Program-made: the position numbers and the translations under genes | In this document: positions 15,333-23,581 of the stretch, in pieces | How positions within the stretch are numbered: position 1 is the first letter of the stretch | Layout: every line of letters begins with the position of its first letter | Notes under the pieces: generated by a model | Seen by the model: only the letters and a program-made list of their open reading frames with translations | Databases searched by the model: none | Told to the model about the DNA's origin: nothing | NCBI GenBank assembly: GCA_007123775.1 | Contig: SLGK01000055.1 | Location: forward strand, 1 to 52,567 | DNA length: 52,567 nucleotides | Origin: Anaerolineae bacterium | GTDB lineage: Bacteria > Chloroflexota > Anaerolineae > Promineifilales > Promineifilaceae | Direction of reading: 5' to 3'

Positions 15333-16075
15333 GGAGAGGAACGCGGCGGTTCGGGATGGGCAATGCGGTGGGCGTAATAGAAGAGACCCACTTCCAACGC
15401 TTTGGCCTCGCTGTCACTGGGCGCGCCGGACAGGCTGGGTGCCGGCGGCAACAAATAGGCCGGCACCTCATCCAGTGTGGCCGCTGTGTAAAACAGCTCG
15501 ATACGCTGGAAATCAACAACGGCCGTTTCTCCCCAACTCATCCCCCACAGACCAACATGACCCGGCGGCACGGTCAGCACTTCTGTGCCGTACAGTTCCC
15601 GGTTAAAGCGCACGGTGACGGCATCGGCCGTGACGTCCAGCCAGATTTCATTGGGCGCGTTAAGCTGGTTGAGGTGGGGCCAGGGCCGGATGGAGAATGG
15701 GGATTGGGGATTGGGAGTTGGGGGGAGGAGGTAGCCGGTGGGGGTAACGGCCGTTAGTAGATAATCATTCTTGCTACCCAGGGCCAGGCCGTAGGCGGCG
15801 TCGAGGTCGCCGCTTTGCCAGGCGGCGGTCAGGCGAATAGTATAAGGGGGTGGCGGTAACGGCCGTGCCAGCCAGATAATTTCCGGTTCGCTAAACGACT
15901 GTAGCGCGGCAACCGGTTCTTGTTCCCACTGTAACGCTCCCAACGGCTGCGGGTCAAAACGGCCGCTGGCAATCAGGCTGGCCAGCAAGCCAACAGTCAA
16001 GAGTATCCCGATTAGGGCGTAGTGCGTAGTGCGTAGTCCGTATTTGGGCAGATCGTTTGACTTTGATACACTCAT
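15311..16075 (-). CDS. Membrane-anchored protein of unknown function
   Basis: I do not recognise a family. From the Met at 16075 the product has 254 residues. It has an N-terminal membrane anchor ('ALIGILLTVGLLASLIA', about 20-36) and an extracytoplasmic domain rich in beta strands (for example 'IWLARPLPPPPYTIRLTAAW' and 'EIWLDVTADAVTVRFNREL'), suggesting a jelly-roll or laminin-G-like domain, though this is inference. Two segments come from repeat words: 'YGLRTTHYAL' just before the anchor (16014-16042) and 'PPTPNPQSPFS' (15700-15727). It overlaps the acyltransferase gene tail to tail. Confidence 0.65.
   Translation of the reverse strand: MSVSKSNDLPKYGLRTTHYALIGILLTVGLLASLIASGRFDPQPLGALQWEQEPVAALQSFSEPEIIWLARPLPPPPYTIRLTAAWQSGDLDAAYGLALGSKNDYLLTAVTPTGYLLPPTPNPQSPFSIRPWPHLNQLNAPNEIWLDVTADAVTVRFNRELYGTEVLTVPPGHVGLWGMSWGETAVVDFQRIELFYTAATLDEVPAYLLPPAPSLSGAPSDSEAKALEVGLFYYAHRIAHPEPPRSSPHSKFGL
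15700..15727. repeat. 'ggggatt' heptamer repeat inside a coding region
   Basis: Words ggggatt, ggggatt, gggagtt and gggggga run in tandem inside the gene at 15311-16075 and are read as a Pro/Asn/Gln-rich loop. Confidence 0.75.
16014..16042. repeat. 'gtagtgc' heptamer repeat inside a coding region
   Basis: Tandem cgtagtg/cgtagtc words lie within the 5' part of the gene at 15311-16075. The reverse-type words gcaatac/gcaacac occur 60 bases away at 16099-16125, forming an inverted pair across the divergent promoter region. Confidence 0.8.
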
Positions 16076-16125
16076 GCCATCAATCATACCTCAACCCACG
16101 ACGCAATACGCAACACGCAATACAT

Positions 16126-16917
16126 ATGAACACCATCGAACTCACCCAACACCACCAGATCAGCCTGCTGCGCGTTAACCGGCCCCAGGCTCGGAACGCG
16201 CTTAACTGGGCGGCGCAGGTAGCATTTGCCACGGCCGTTGACAGGGTAGCTACTGACCCCAACTGCCGCGCCCTGATCATTACCGGCAGCGGCCGGCAGG
16301 CCTTCGTCGCTGGCGGTGATCTCAAAGAACTCAGCCGCCATCCCGAAGCGGCGGCCGGCGAGCGGCTCAACCGGGTCATGAGCCGGGCACTTTACCAGTT
16401 GACCCAACTGCCCATCCCCACCATAGCGGCCGTTAACGGCGACGCCTTTGGCGGCGGCTGCGAGATTCTGACCGCTTGTGATTTGCGAATTGCCCGCGCC
16501 GATGTCCGTTTTTGTTTTGCTCAGGCTAAAAATGGCTTAACCACCGGCTGGGGCGGGACGGGGCGGCTGGTGGCCCTGCTGGGTCTCAGCCGCGCGCTGG
16601 ATTTGCTGCTAACCGCCCGCTTGTTTGACGCCGCCGAAGCCCACCGTTTGGGCCTGGTCCACCGCCTGGTTGATGCCGAGGCTAATGTGGTTACAGCCGC
16701 GCAGGCCTGGGCCACCGAACTGCTGGCGCTGCCGCAAACGGCGCTGGCGGCGCTCAAGCAGTTGGCGTACCAGGCCACCCAGCTTCCCCCTGATCAATTG
16801 CGCGAACTGGAAAAGGTCTTGTTTTTGGACCTGTGGCAGTCACCCGACCACCGGGAAGCATTGGCCGCTTTTAACGAGAAACGACCAGCGCAGTTTAACG
16901 CTGGGGAGGACCAATGA
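16126..16917 (+). CDS. Enoyl-CoA hydratase/isomerase (crotonase) family protein
   Basis: This 263-residue crotonase-fold protein acts on acyl-CoA thioesters. The oxyanion-hole blocks 'FVAGGDLKEL' and 'GDAFGGGCEI' are present, and the first catalytic glutamate of enoyl-CoA hydratase (…GGGCE) is kept. The second glutamate position (normally QPE) reads 'QAKNG', so classical hydratase activity is doubtful and another crotonase reaction is possible. The ATG at 16126 follows a gcaatac repeat without a clear ribosome-binding site; the frame opens earlier but only through repeat sequence. Its stop codon overlaps the next start (ATGA), which implies translational coupling to the class IV aminotransferase. 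Confidence 0.85.
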   Translation: MNTIELTQHHQISLLRVNRPQARNALNWAAQVAFATAVDRVATDPNCRALIITGSGRQAFVAGGDLKELSRHPEAAAGERLNRVMSRALYQLTQLPIPTIAAVNGDAFGGGCEILTACDLRIARADVRFCFAQAKNGLTTGWGGTGRLVALLGLSRALDLLLTARLFDAAEAHRLGLVHRLVDAEANVVTAAQAWATELLALPQTALAALKQLAYQATQLPPDQLRELEKVLFLDLWQSPDHREALAAFNEKRPAQFNAGEDQ

Positions 16918-17804
16918 CTACTGATCTGCAACTCTTTGCCGTTTTGGCCGATAGCGTACAACCACTGCCGGTTCCGGCCGGTGCGGTTGATTTTGATAGC
17001 TTATACGATCTGCTGCCGGATGTTGCTCTGGGTGTTTACTCAGTCCTGCGCACGTTTGAGGGCAACAAATTCCTGGACCTGGCCGGTCACATTGCCCGCC
17101 TGCGCCAGTCGATGGTCGGGCTGGGCTGGAATGACGCGCTGTTGGATGAAGCCGCGCTGCGTCAGGCCATCCACGAGACCTGCACCGCCTACCCTGCACC
17201 GGAAGCACGCATTCGCTTTGATTTTCTGGCTGAACCAGCTACCGCTCTGGGCACGTCAAGCCGGTTGCTGCTCTGCCTGATGCCTTTCACGCCGCCCCCA
17301 CCGTCGCTGTACGAGCAGGGCGTCTCGCTGGGCGTGGCCGGTGAATTGGGTCGCTCAAATCCGTCGCTAAAAACGGCCGATTTTGCCCGGCAGCGACGCA
17401 TTTACAGCCAGCAGCATCAGGGTAGCTTTTACGAATATCTCCTGCTAGACGAAGGGGGCTATATCCTCGAAGGAACCGGCTCGAACTTTTACGCTGTGCG
17501 CGATGGTGTTCTTTACACGGCCGAATCCGGCATTCTGGCCGGCATCACCCGACGCATCATTCTCAACCTGCTGCCTGATCTAAACATCCCCCTGCGGCTA
17601 GAACCAATCCACATAGACGACATTGGCCAACTGGACGAAGCCGCCATGAGCAGCTCTTCACGCGCCCTGCTGCCGGTGGTGGAAATTGAGGGACAAACGA
17701 TAGGCAACGGCCGTCCCGGACCTATCTCCCGTCGCATTTTGACTGCTTATAATGACTACGTGGCGGGGGTGGTGGCAACGGCTGTTGGTCGGGTGGTCGA
17801 GTAG
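16914..17804 (+). CDS. Class IV PLP aminotransferase (BCAT/aminodeoxychorismate lyase-like)
   Basis: This 296-residue fold-type IV PLP enzyme resembles D-amino-acid transaminase, aminodeoxychorismate lyase and small BCATs. The PLP lysine is K153 in 'SLKTADFARQR', and 'ILEGTGSNFYAV' is the conserved cofactor-phosphate region. Which member of the superfamily it is cannot be read from the sequence. Its ATG overlaps the stop of the crotonase gene by four bases, so the two are coupled. The last residues (VGRVVE) and the stop codon come from a ggtcggg repeat that continues into the spacer. Confidence 0.88.
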   Translation: MTTDLQLFAVLADSVQPLPVPAGAVDFDSLYDLLPDVALGVYSVLRTFEGNKFLDLAGHIARLRQSMVGLGWNDALLDEAALRQAIHETCTAYPAPEARIRFDFLAEPATALGTSSRLLLCLMPFTPPPPSLYEQGVSLGVAGELGRSNPSLKTADFARQRRIYSQQHQGSFYEYLLLDEGGYILEGTGSNFYAVRDGVLYTAESGILAGITRRIILNLLPDLNIPLRLEPIHIDDIGQLDEAAMSSSSRALLPVVEIEGQTIGNGRPGPISRRILTAYNDYVAGVVATAVGRVVE

Positions 17805-17876
17805 TCAGGTGGTCGGGTGGTCAGGTGGCTGGTGATGGTTTCACCGCCAACTATCAACTGTCAACTATCAACTGCT
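17787..17876. repeat. 'ggtcgggt' and 'caactat' tandem words
   Basis: Two word families lie side by side: an 8-bp ggtcgggt/ggtcaggt series (17787-17835) that overlaps the aminotransferase 3' end, and a 7-bp caactat/caactgt series (17850-17876) running up to the stop of the convergent LysM gene. Confidence 0.8.
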
Positions 17877-19201
17877 CACTCCGTTTGCCAGATAAAGTAG
17901 GCTGGCTGGCTCTGCTGGCCGCCATAGGTATAGATAAAACGGCCGTCTGTCCGCTCGCCTGTTACCTGCACAATACTCACCCGCCAGCGCATTTCCTGTC
18001 CCTCATTGCCGTCGTCAGGTCGCCAGTTGTCCGGCAGCCGGAAGGCGGTATCACGGGTAAAGCCTCGATAGGGTACGCTGTCTACGGCCGTTAAATCCGT
18101 CAGTTCCACCATATACCACTCGTCAGGGGTCAGGTCCTTAACGGCCGTCCAGACAAACCGCACAATCTCCTGAGCCGGATCAATCGTCGCCCAATTGACC
18201 GGGTAGAGCAAATTGGGTCCGACCGGCAGGGGCGTGAGCGACGGCGTGGGCGATGGTCCCGGCGTGGGCGGCAGGGCGTCGGTGTAGACAATTTCTGGCA
18301 GGCAGAGGGTATCTCCCGGCTGCAGTAGCTCCAGGCTTTCCCGGGTCAGGCGGTTGACCGCCCGAATTGCTTCCAGCGGAATACCGCGAGCGGCCGCAAT
18401 GCCAAAGGCGGTATCGTTAGGCTGAATGGTATAGATTTCACAGTCGGTCACATCGGCCAGAGCCGGTTCGTTGTTGATCTGGATCACAACTGACTCTAGC
18501 GGGGGCGTGGGGGTGGGCCAGGGAATGACTAACTCCTGGCTGACCTGTATTGACTGGGCCGGGCCGAGGTTATTGGCCTCGGCAATGGCTTCGGGGGCAA
18601 TGCGGAAGCGGAGCGAGATGCCGATCAGGGTATCACCACTGGCTACAATGTGGTAGCGGGGCGGCCGGGGCGTATCGGTGGGGGCCGGTGTAGACGTAAT
18701 GGTGGGCGTCATCGTAGGTGGGCTGGTCTCAGTTGGTTCGGGCGTAATGGTGGGGGTGTATGTGGCCGTAGGTGGAATGGGGGTTGGGCTAGGCACCAGG
18801 GCCACGCTCACGTTCGGTCCCTGATAGCGAATAATCAGGATGGCCAGAATCAGAATAATGACGGTGAAAACGGCCGTTAACCAAAAGGTAGCCGATGACT
18901 GCCGTTCCTGCAGGACGGAGTGGACTACCGGGGATGGCCTGGCCGTTGCGGCGTCAATGGTCGCTGCAACGGACTGCACAACCGCCGGCCGGTCTGGCTC
19001 GTTGGGTTCGGCTGGCCGGTCTGGGGTGGAGGTAGAATCTGGCTGCTCTGTTTCGGGAGGGGTGATCGATACGGCCGTTGCCAATAGCTCACCACACATA
19101 AGACAATGGGTATCATCAACAGCTACAACTGAATCACAAACCGGACAGCGCACTGTCTTTGCTTCATCCCCACTATTTGAGCTTGTTGGCAAATCACTCA
19201 T
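17876..19201 (-). CDS. Zinc-ribbon, membrane-anchored protein with two LysM domains
   Basis: The 441-residue protein has a cytoplasmic zinc ribbon (C19, C22, C33, C36), a Pro/Glu-rich linker, one membrane helix (about 105-125), a Thr/Pro-rich 'TPT' stalk (about 135-182) and two LysM domains (about 183-228 and 255-302). LysM domains bind N-acetylglucosamine polymers such as peptidoglycan. A beta-rich C-terminal domain of about 130 residues follows. The layout suggests a tether or sensor linking a cytoplasmic partner to the cell wall. This is inferred from domain order. No ribosome-binding site is obvious before the ATG at 19201. Confidence 0.82.
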   Translation of the reverse strand: MSDLPTSSNSGDEAKTVRCPVCDSVVAVDDTHCLMCGELLATAVSITPPETEQPDSTSTPDRPAEPNEPDRPAVVQSVAATIDAATARPSPVVHSVLQERQSSATFWLTAVFTVIILILAILIIRYQGPNVSVALVPSPTPIPPTATYTPTITPEPTETSPPTMTPTITSTPAPTDTPRPPRYHIVASGDTLIGISLRFRIAPEAIAEANNLGPAQSIQVSQELVIPWPTPTPPLESVVIQINNEPALADVTDCEIYTIQPNDTAFGIAAARGIPLEAIRAVNRLTRESLELLQPGDTLCLPEIVYTDALPPTPGPSPTPSLTPLPVGPNLLYPVNWATIDPAQEIVRFVWTAVKDLTPDEWYMVELTDLTAVDSVPYRGFTRDTAFRLPDNWRPDDGNEGQEMRWRVSIVQVTGERTDGRFIYTYGGQQSQPAYFIWQTE

Positions 19202-19321
19202 AAAGTACCATAATTAGCAGATAATAGATTAGTCACTATCAGCGTGCGGCATTATACCAGCAGACCATACCAGCACCAATTTGGCTTACCTGCTACTAAT
19301 CGCCCTGAACGGAGAAGAAGC

Positions 19322-20317
19322 ATGGCAAATTTGCAGACCACTTACCTCAAGCTTCCACTTAAAAACCCGCTTATTGTGGGTGCCTGTCCCCTTACAGGCG
19401 ATCTGGACAAGCTAAAGCAAATCGAAGACGCCGGCGCAGCGGCAGTTGTGCTGCCCTCCCTGTTTGAAGAACAGATACAGTTGCACGGCATGGGGCTGAG
19501 CCAGTTTCCCCCCCGCGAAGATGACAATTTACCACCTGCCTTGCAGCACATTCCCCAAATGGATGAATATAACCGCGGGGCCAACGGCTACCTGGCTCAT
19601 ATCTATCAGGCCAAAAAGGCCTTATCGATACCCGTTATTGCCAGTATTAACGGCTACTATGCTGGTGGTTGGGTCCAATATGCCCGCTTGATTGAAGCCG
19701 CCAAAGCTGACGCGCTAGAACTCAACGTCTATTATTTGCCAACCAAGCCCACGGTTACCAGTGCTGAGGTAGAAGAAATGTACCTGAAGCTGGTGCGGGA
19801 CGTTAAAGCCAGCGTTTCTATCCCTGTGGCCGTTAAGATCAGCCCTTTCTTTAGTGCGCTGGCCAACATAGTCCATCAATTTGAAGCGGCCGGTGCCAAC
19901 GGACTGGTCCTATTTAACCGTTTTTACCAACCAGAAATTGACCCTGAAACGAAAATGGTCAGTTCCGCGCTCCAGTTTAGCACACCGGCTGAACTGCGTC
20001 TCCGTTTACGTTGGACTGGTATTTTGCGTTCTCAGGTCAAGATGGGGTTGTGTATTAGTGGCGGTATCCATTCAGGCAGAGACATTCTGAAAGGCTTGAT
20101 GGCCGGTGCCGATGCCGTCATGACCGTTTCGGCATTGTACCAAAATGGTTTAGGCCACATTCAGACAATGCTCACCGAGCTGAGGGAATGGTTGGAAACC
20201 AATGATTACGGTTCACTGGCTGAGATTCAGGCCAGCGTCACCAGGAACCAGGCGAAGGATACGTCGGCTTTCGAGCGTGCCAACTATATGACTGTTTTAT
20301 CGTCTAAAAAGGAATAG
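19322..20317 (+). CDS. Dihydroorotate dehydrogenase-like flavoprotein
   Basis: This 331-residue TIM-barrel flavoprotein is related to class 1 dihydroorotate dehydrogenase (PyrD). Characteristic parts are 'NPLIVGACPLTG', 'IPVAVKISPFFS', 'GANGLVLFNRF', 'GLCISGGIHSG' and 'GADAVMTVSALYQNG', the last two making up the FMN-phosphate site. This family is usually distinguished from true PyrD and its physiological substrate is uncertain. GGAGAAGAAG before the ATG at 19322 fixes the start; the open frame reaches 19244 but without a start signal. No other pyrimidine gene is nearby. Confidence 0.87.
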   Translation: MANLQTTYLKLPLKNPLIVGACPLTGDLDKLKQIEDAGAAAVVLPSLFEEQIQLHGMGLSQFPPREDDNLPPALQHIPQMDEYNRGANGYLAHIYQAKKALSIPVIASINGYYAGGWVQYARLIEAAKADALELNVYYLPTKPTVTSAEVEEMYLKLVRDVKASVSIPVAVKISPFFSALANIVHQFEAAGANGLVLFNRFYQPEIDPETKMVSSALQFSTPAELRLRLRWTGILRSQVKMGLCISGGIHSGRDILKGLMAGADAVMTVSALYQNGLGHIQTMLTELREWLETNDYGSLAEIQASVTRNQAKDTSAFERANYMTVLSSKKE

Positions 20318-20327
20318 GCGCTGCTTG

Positions 20328-20762
20328 TTACGCGCCTGACGCGACATGTTTCGCGGGCAGAACGGAAACTGGCGCAGCGTTTTGGTGTTGGCGCACCGTC
20401 TGCTCAATCTCCTTTAACAGTTGCGGTGTGTTGATATTTTTCAGAAGGTAGCGGCTCACACCCACTCGTAACAGTAGCTCCCGCTCCATGTCGTCTACGT
20501 AAGGCACCAGGACCATTACTGGTGTATTCTTGTCAGCCAGGCGAGCGACCGCCTCCATTTTTTGACGCATCGACATGGCCCGACCGCTGTCCAGACCCAG
20601 GACGATGACATCCGGGCGCAACGCGCCCAACGACTTTAGCGCGGTGGCGACATCAGGAAACGCACTAACTTTAGCCACGGCCGCCGATGAGGCCAGACGA
20701 ACTTCCAATGCCCAGCGCACGGCCGCATGTTCTTCAATTAGCATTATGTGTAATGGTTTCAT
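20328..20762 (-). CDS. Degenerate response-regulator receiver protein
   Basis: This 144-residue single-domain CheY-like protein has the fold pattern (acidic 'IEEH' at 9-12; lysine K108 in 'SRYLLKNI'), but the phospho-acceptor position in 'RPDVIVLGLDSG' is Gly56, with an Asp only two residues later. The Thr/Ser that switches conformation is Val in 'VMVLVPY'. It is therefore probably not phosphorylated in the usual way and may be a constitutive or ligand-bound partner. It converges with the DHOD-like gene. It lies near a CBS protein and a GAF kinase/NarL pair, which suggests a role in the same signalling neighbourhood. Confidence 0.75.
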   Translation of the reverse strand: MKPLHIMLIEEHAAVRWALEVRLASSAAVAKVSAFPDVATALKSLGALRPDVIVLGLDSGRAMSMRQKMEAVARLADKNTPVMVLVPYVDDMERELLLRVGVSRYLLKNINTPQLLKEIEQTVRQHQNAAPVSVLPAKHVASGA

Positions 20763-21048
20763 GCTACTGATGCTCCTTAAAGAATGACACGTGCGCCGCT
20801 GTCGATCAAATCACTCATCATTCAAAATGTCTGCCATGCCTAACAGTTTAGAGCAAGCCCTATGGAAGCCACAGTAACAAATGTCACGCAGCGTCAATGA
20901 CATTCGCCACAAGCATCTACCTCTGGAAAGAAGTAAACTAAAACCATCTTAACCTGGTCGGATCAGCCTCAAAGAAACCGACCTTCTGGTTAAATTACGA
21001 GAAACGGGCACTGGTTGTTGTGCCCCATCATCCTGGGGAAGGTTAGCT

Positions 21049-21480
21049 ATGTTGACAGTGAGCGATTTAATGACCTCTATTCCGACATCCATTACACCCG
21101 ATACGCCGCTGCGAACGGTGATCGCTGTGATGAAGTCTGCCGGGTGTCGCCAGTTGCCGGTTCTGGAACAGGGGAAACTGGTGGGCATTATCACTGACCG
21201 TGATGTTCGCACGGTGCTAAATTCCCCCATTGTGCTACACGGCCGTTGGCAAGATGAGGCCTTGTTAGATAAAGCCACAGCCGACAACGCCATGACGCCC
21301 GACCCCATTACCGTATCACCAGATACGCCAGCTTACCGCGCCGCCGAGATGCTCAGCACCTACAAGTTTGGTGCCCTGCCAGTTGTCGATGATGACCTGG
21401 TCGTGGGCATTATCACGGTGACGGATTTCTTGAATTATATCGCTAAAAAGGGGCCATTAACGGTGGACAATAAGCGATAA
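21049..21480 (+). CDS. Two-CBS-domain protein
   Basis: This 143-residue protein consists of two CBS domains (about 1-61 and 77-137), each with the 'DLMT/AMTP...TPL...VM...LPVLE...GIITDRD' pattern. Paired CBS domains bind adenosine nucleotides such as AMP, ATP or SAM and act as energy or ionic-strength sensors. GGGGAAGG before the ATG is a good ribosome-binding site. It has no attached effector domain, so its partner must be another protein; the adjacent signalling genes are candidates. Confidence 0.9.
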   Translation: MLTVSDLMTSIPTSITPDTPLRTVIAVMKSAGCRQLPVLEQGKLVGIITDRDVRTVLNSPIVLHGRWQDEALLDKATADNAMTPDPITVSPDTPAYRAAEMLSTYKFGALPVVDDDLVVGIITVTDFLNYIAKKGPLTVDNKR

Positions 21481-21527
21481 ACGCTCATGCGTTTTTCGGC
21501 ATGGTTCAAGTTAGCTTGACAATTCAC

Positions 21528-21598
21528 TGACCGAGGACCGAGGACGGAGGACCGATGGCCAGCGCTATTCCGTCCTTCGTCTTTGGTCCTCCGTCAAA
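21528..21598. repeat. Inverted 'ccgagga' heptamer repeat
   Basis: Words ccgagga, ccgagga, cggagga at about 21529-21555 face ccgtcct/tcgtctt/ggtcctc words at about 21570-21596. It is the same family as 8637-8693. Confidence 0.8.
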
Positions 21599-21660
21599 AT
21601 TTGTAAATTTAGCTTTCAGGGAGCGGTGAACTAAGCAATCGATCAGTAAACCACCACCAG

Positions 21661-22812
21661 CTACCGGTAAGGGAACTGAATCGTAAGCGTTGTGCCCTGG
21701 CCAGGACTGGTGTTTACGTGGAAACGTCCGCGCAGCTCTTCGGCTCGCATTCGCATGTTGGCCAAACCATGACCGGTGGTCTGGTCTTGGGCCTGTAAAT
21801 CAAAGCCACGGCCGTTGTCGCTAATGGTGAGGACAACGGCCGTTTTTTGTCGCTCTAATCGCAAAAATACTTCGCTGGCCTGCGCGTGGCGGGCCACGTT
21901 AGCCATTGCCTCCTGTGCCGTCAAAAAAACGGCCCGCGCCACGGAAGTTGGAATCCCCTGCAAAATCTCATCGGGCACTTCAAACGTTGCCTGCACCATG
22001 GTATTGGCCTGGAACTCACGGGCCAGGCGAGCCAACCCCTCTTTCAAGTCACCCCGAAAACGATGGGGGCGCAAATCCAGAATAAAGTTGCGAATATCAC
22101 GAATGGTATTGTTGAGGGCATCAATGGCATGACCCAACAGCATGTCCGACTCTTCGGCCGTTTCAGGCAAAGCCAGGCGCGTCGATTCCAGCGTCAGCCC
22201 CACCGCATAGATGGACTGAATCACGCCATCATGCAAATCCATACCGATGCGCGTTCGTTCCTCGAGGACGGCCAGACGCCCCACCTGTTCATAAAGCCGC
22301 GCATTCTGAATGGCTACGGCGGCGTGCGCCGCCAGCATCTCTACCATCTGCTGATCACTCAGATCGAAACTGGCTCCATCCCGCTTATTGGTGAGGTAAA
22401 GATTACCCAGCGTCTCCTTGCCAGACATAATGGGCACGCCCAAAAAACTGGTCATGGGCGGGTGGCCTTCGGGAAAGCCATAGGAGCGAGGATCATCACT
22501 GATAGACGGTAGGCGAATGCTGCGCTTTTCTTTGACAATGGCACCTAATAAACCGAGTCCGCGCGGCAAATTGGGAATCTCCGCGGCAGCTTCATCTGAC
22601 ATGCCGCTGTGGATGAAAAGATCCAGATAGCCATCACTATTGGCCACCCCCAAGGCCCCATACTCAGCCCCAACTAGCTCTCGCGCCGACTCTACAATCT
22701 GCTTAAGAACTCTGTCTAGGGACAGCTCAGAAGCAATGGCCATAATGGCCTTGTTGATAGCAGCTAATTCGGGGTTTTGGTGGCGCGGTTGTGGGCTATC
22801 TGTGGTGGACAT
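21661..22812 (-). CDS. GAF-domain sensor histidine kinase (NarX/DegS-type)
   Basis: This 383-residue soluble kinase has a GAF domain (about 25-173), a HisKA_3 dimerisation domain with the phospho-acceptor H194 in 'RIGMDLHDGVIQS', and a C-terminal HATPase with 'NVARHAQASE' (N box) and 'DNGRGFD' (G1 box). It has no membrane segment, so it senses an intracellular signal; the GAF ligand is unknown. Its ATG directly follows the stop codon of the upstream NarL-type regulator, an arrangement that predicts cotranscription and cognate pairing. Confidence 0.93.
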   Translation of the reverse strand: MSTTDSPQPRHQNPELAAINKAIMAIASELSLDRVLKQIVESARELVGAEYGALGVANSDGYLDLFIHSGMSDEAAAEIPNLPRGLGLLGAIVKEKRSIRLPSISDDPRSYGFPEGHPPMTSFLGVPIMSGKETLGNLYLTNKRDGASFDLSDQQMVEMLAAHAAVAIQNARLYEQVGRLAVLEERTRIGMDLHDGVIQSIYAVGLTLESTRLALPETAEESDMLLGHAIDALNNTIRDIRNFILDLRPHRFRGDLKEGLARLAREFQANTMVQATFEVPDEILQGIPTSVARAVFLTAQEAMANVARHAQASEVFLRLERQKTAVVLTISDNGRGFDLQAQDQTTGHGLANMRMRAEELRGRFHVNTSPGQGTTLTIQFPYR

Positions 22813-23466
22813 TTAGAGGTTGTCTTTCAGATGATGCTGAATGGCATAAGCGGCTGCTTCGGCCCGATTAGAAACCCCTAGCTTGGAGAGAATGCTGCTG
22901 ACGTAATTCCGCACCGTTCCCTCGCTCAAGAAGAGTGCCTCGGCAATCTCCCGGTTGGTCTTACCCTCGGAAATAGCATCCAATACGTGCATCTCTTGAT
23001 TAGTCAAATCGCTGAAGGCGGAGGCTTCTTCACGCTGAATGGAGCGACGAACTTCAGTAAACACCCGCTGCGTCAGGGATGGGTCCAGGGTCGCTTCCCC
23101 ACGAGCGGCCGATTCGATGGCTTCGATCAGATCCGTTCCTCCTACCTGTTTGAGAACGTAACCGACGGCTCCAGCTCGAATGGCGGCAAAGAGCATTTCG
23201 TCTTCCGCATACGACGTAAGCATAATGACTCTGGTTTCCGGCAGCAGCCTGGTGATCTTATTACACGCCTCTATGCCGCTGCCGCCGGCCAGCCGGATGT
23301 CCATCAGCACAATGTCCGGCTTATGCTCCTGGGCACGTTCAACCGCTTCTGTTTCATTTGACGCCTCAGCAACCACATGAAACTGAGCCTGTCGCTCCAG
23401 CAAGCTTTTGAGACCTAAGCGGACAACTTCGTGATCATCAACTAAAAGGATTCGTAATTGTGACAT
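22813..23466 (-). CDS. NarL/LuxR-type response regulator
   Basis: This 217-residue protein has an N-terminal receiver with phospho-acceptor D56 in '[10 protein letters not shown]', switch Thr in 'VIMLTSY' and Lys in 'GYVLKQVGG', and a C-terminal LuxR-type helix-turn-helix (about 150-217, '[26 protein letters not shown]'). All key residues are intact, in contrast to the degenerate receiver at 20328-20762. It is the first gene of a two-gene unit with the GAF kinase. Targets are unknown; the divergent molybdenum hydroxylase gene begins 116 bases away and is one candidate. Confidence 0.94.
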   Translation of the reverse strand: MSQLRILLVDDHEVVRLGLKSLLERQAQFHVVAEASNETEAVERAQEHKPDIVLMDIRLAGGSGIEACNKITRLLPETRVIMLTSYAEDEMLFAAIRAGAVGYVLKQVGGTDLIEAIESAARGEATLDPSLTQRVFTEVRRSIQREEASAFSDLTNQEMHVLDAISEGKTNREIAEALFLSEGTVRNYVSSILSKLGVSNRAEAAAYAIQHHLKDNL

Positions 23467-23534
23467 GCTATTTAGTATAACCGCTTTCCGTTGCCTTACA
23501 AGCGAAATGCTTTCGCGTTCCAGGCCTATCGGCG

Positions 23535-23540
23535 TATAAT
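23535..23540 (+). promoter_or_regulatory. -10 box upstream of the molybdenum hydroxylase gene
   Basis: A perfect TATAAT at 23535-23540 lies 42 bases before the ATG; a weak -35-like TTCGCG is at 23512-23517 with a 17-bp spacer. GGAGG at 23571-23575 serves translation. Confidence 0.4.
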
Positions 23541-23581
23541 TGGGGCAGCTATGCTAAGGCTAACTTAATGGAGGACTTGCC

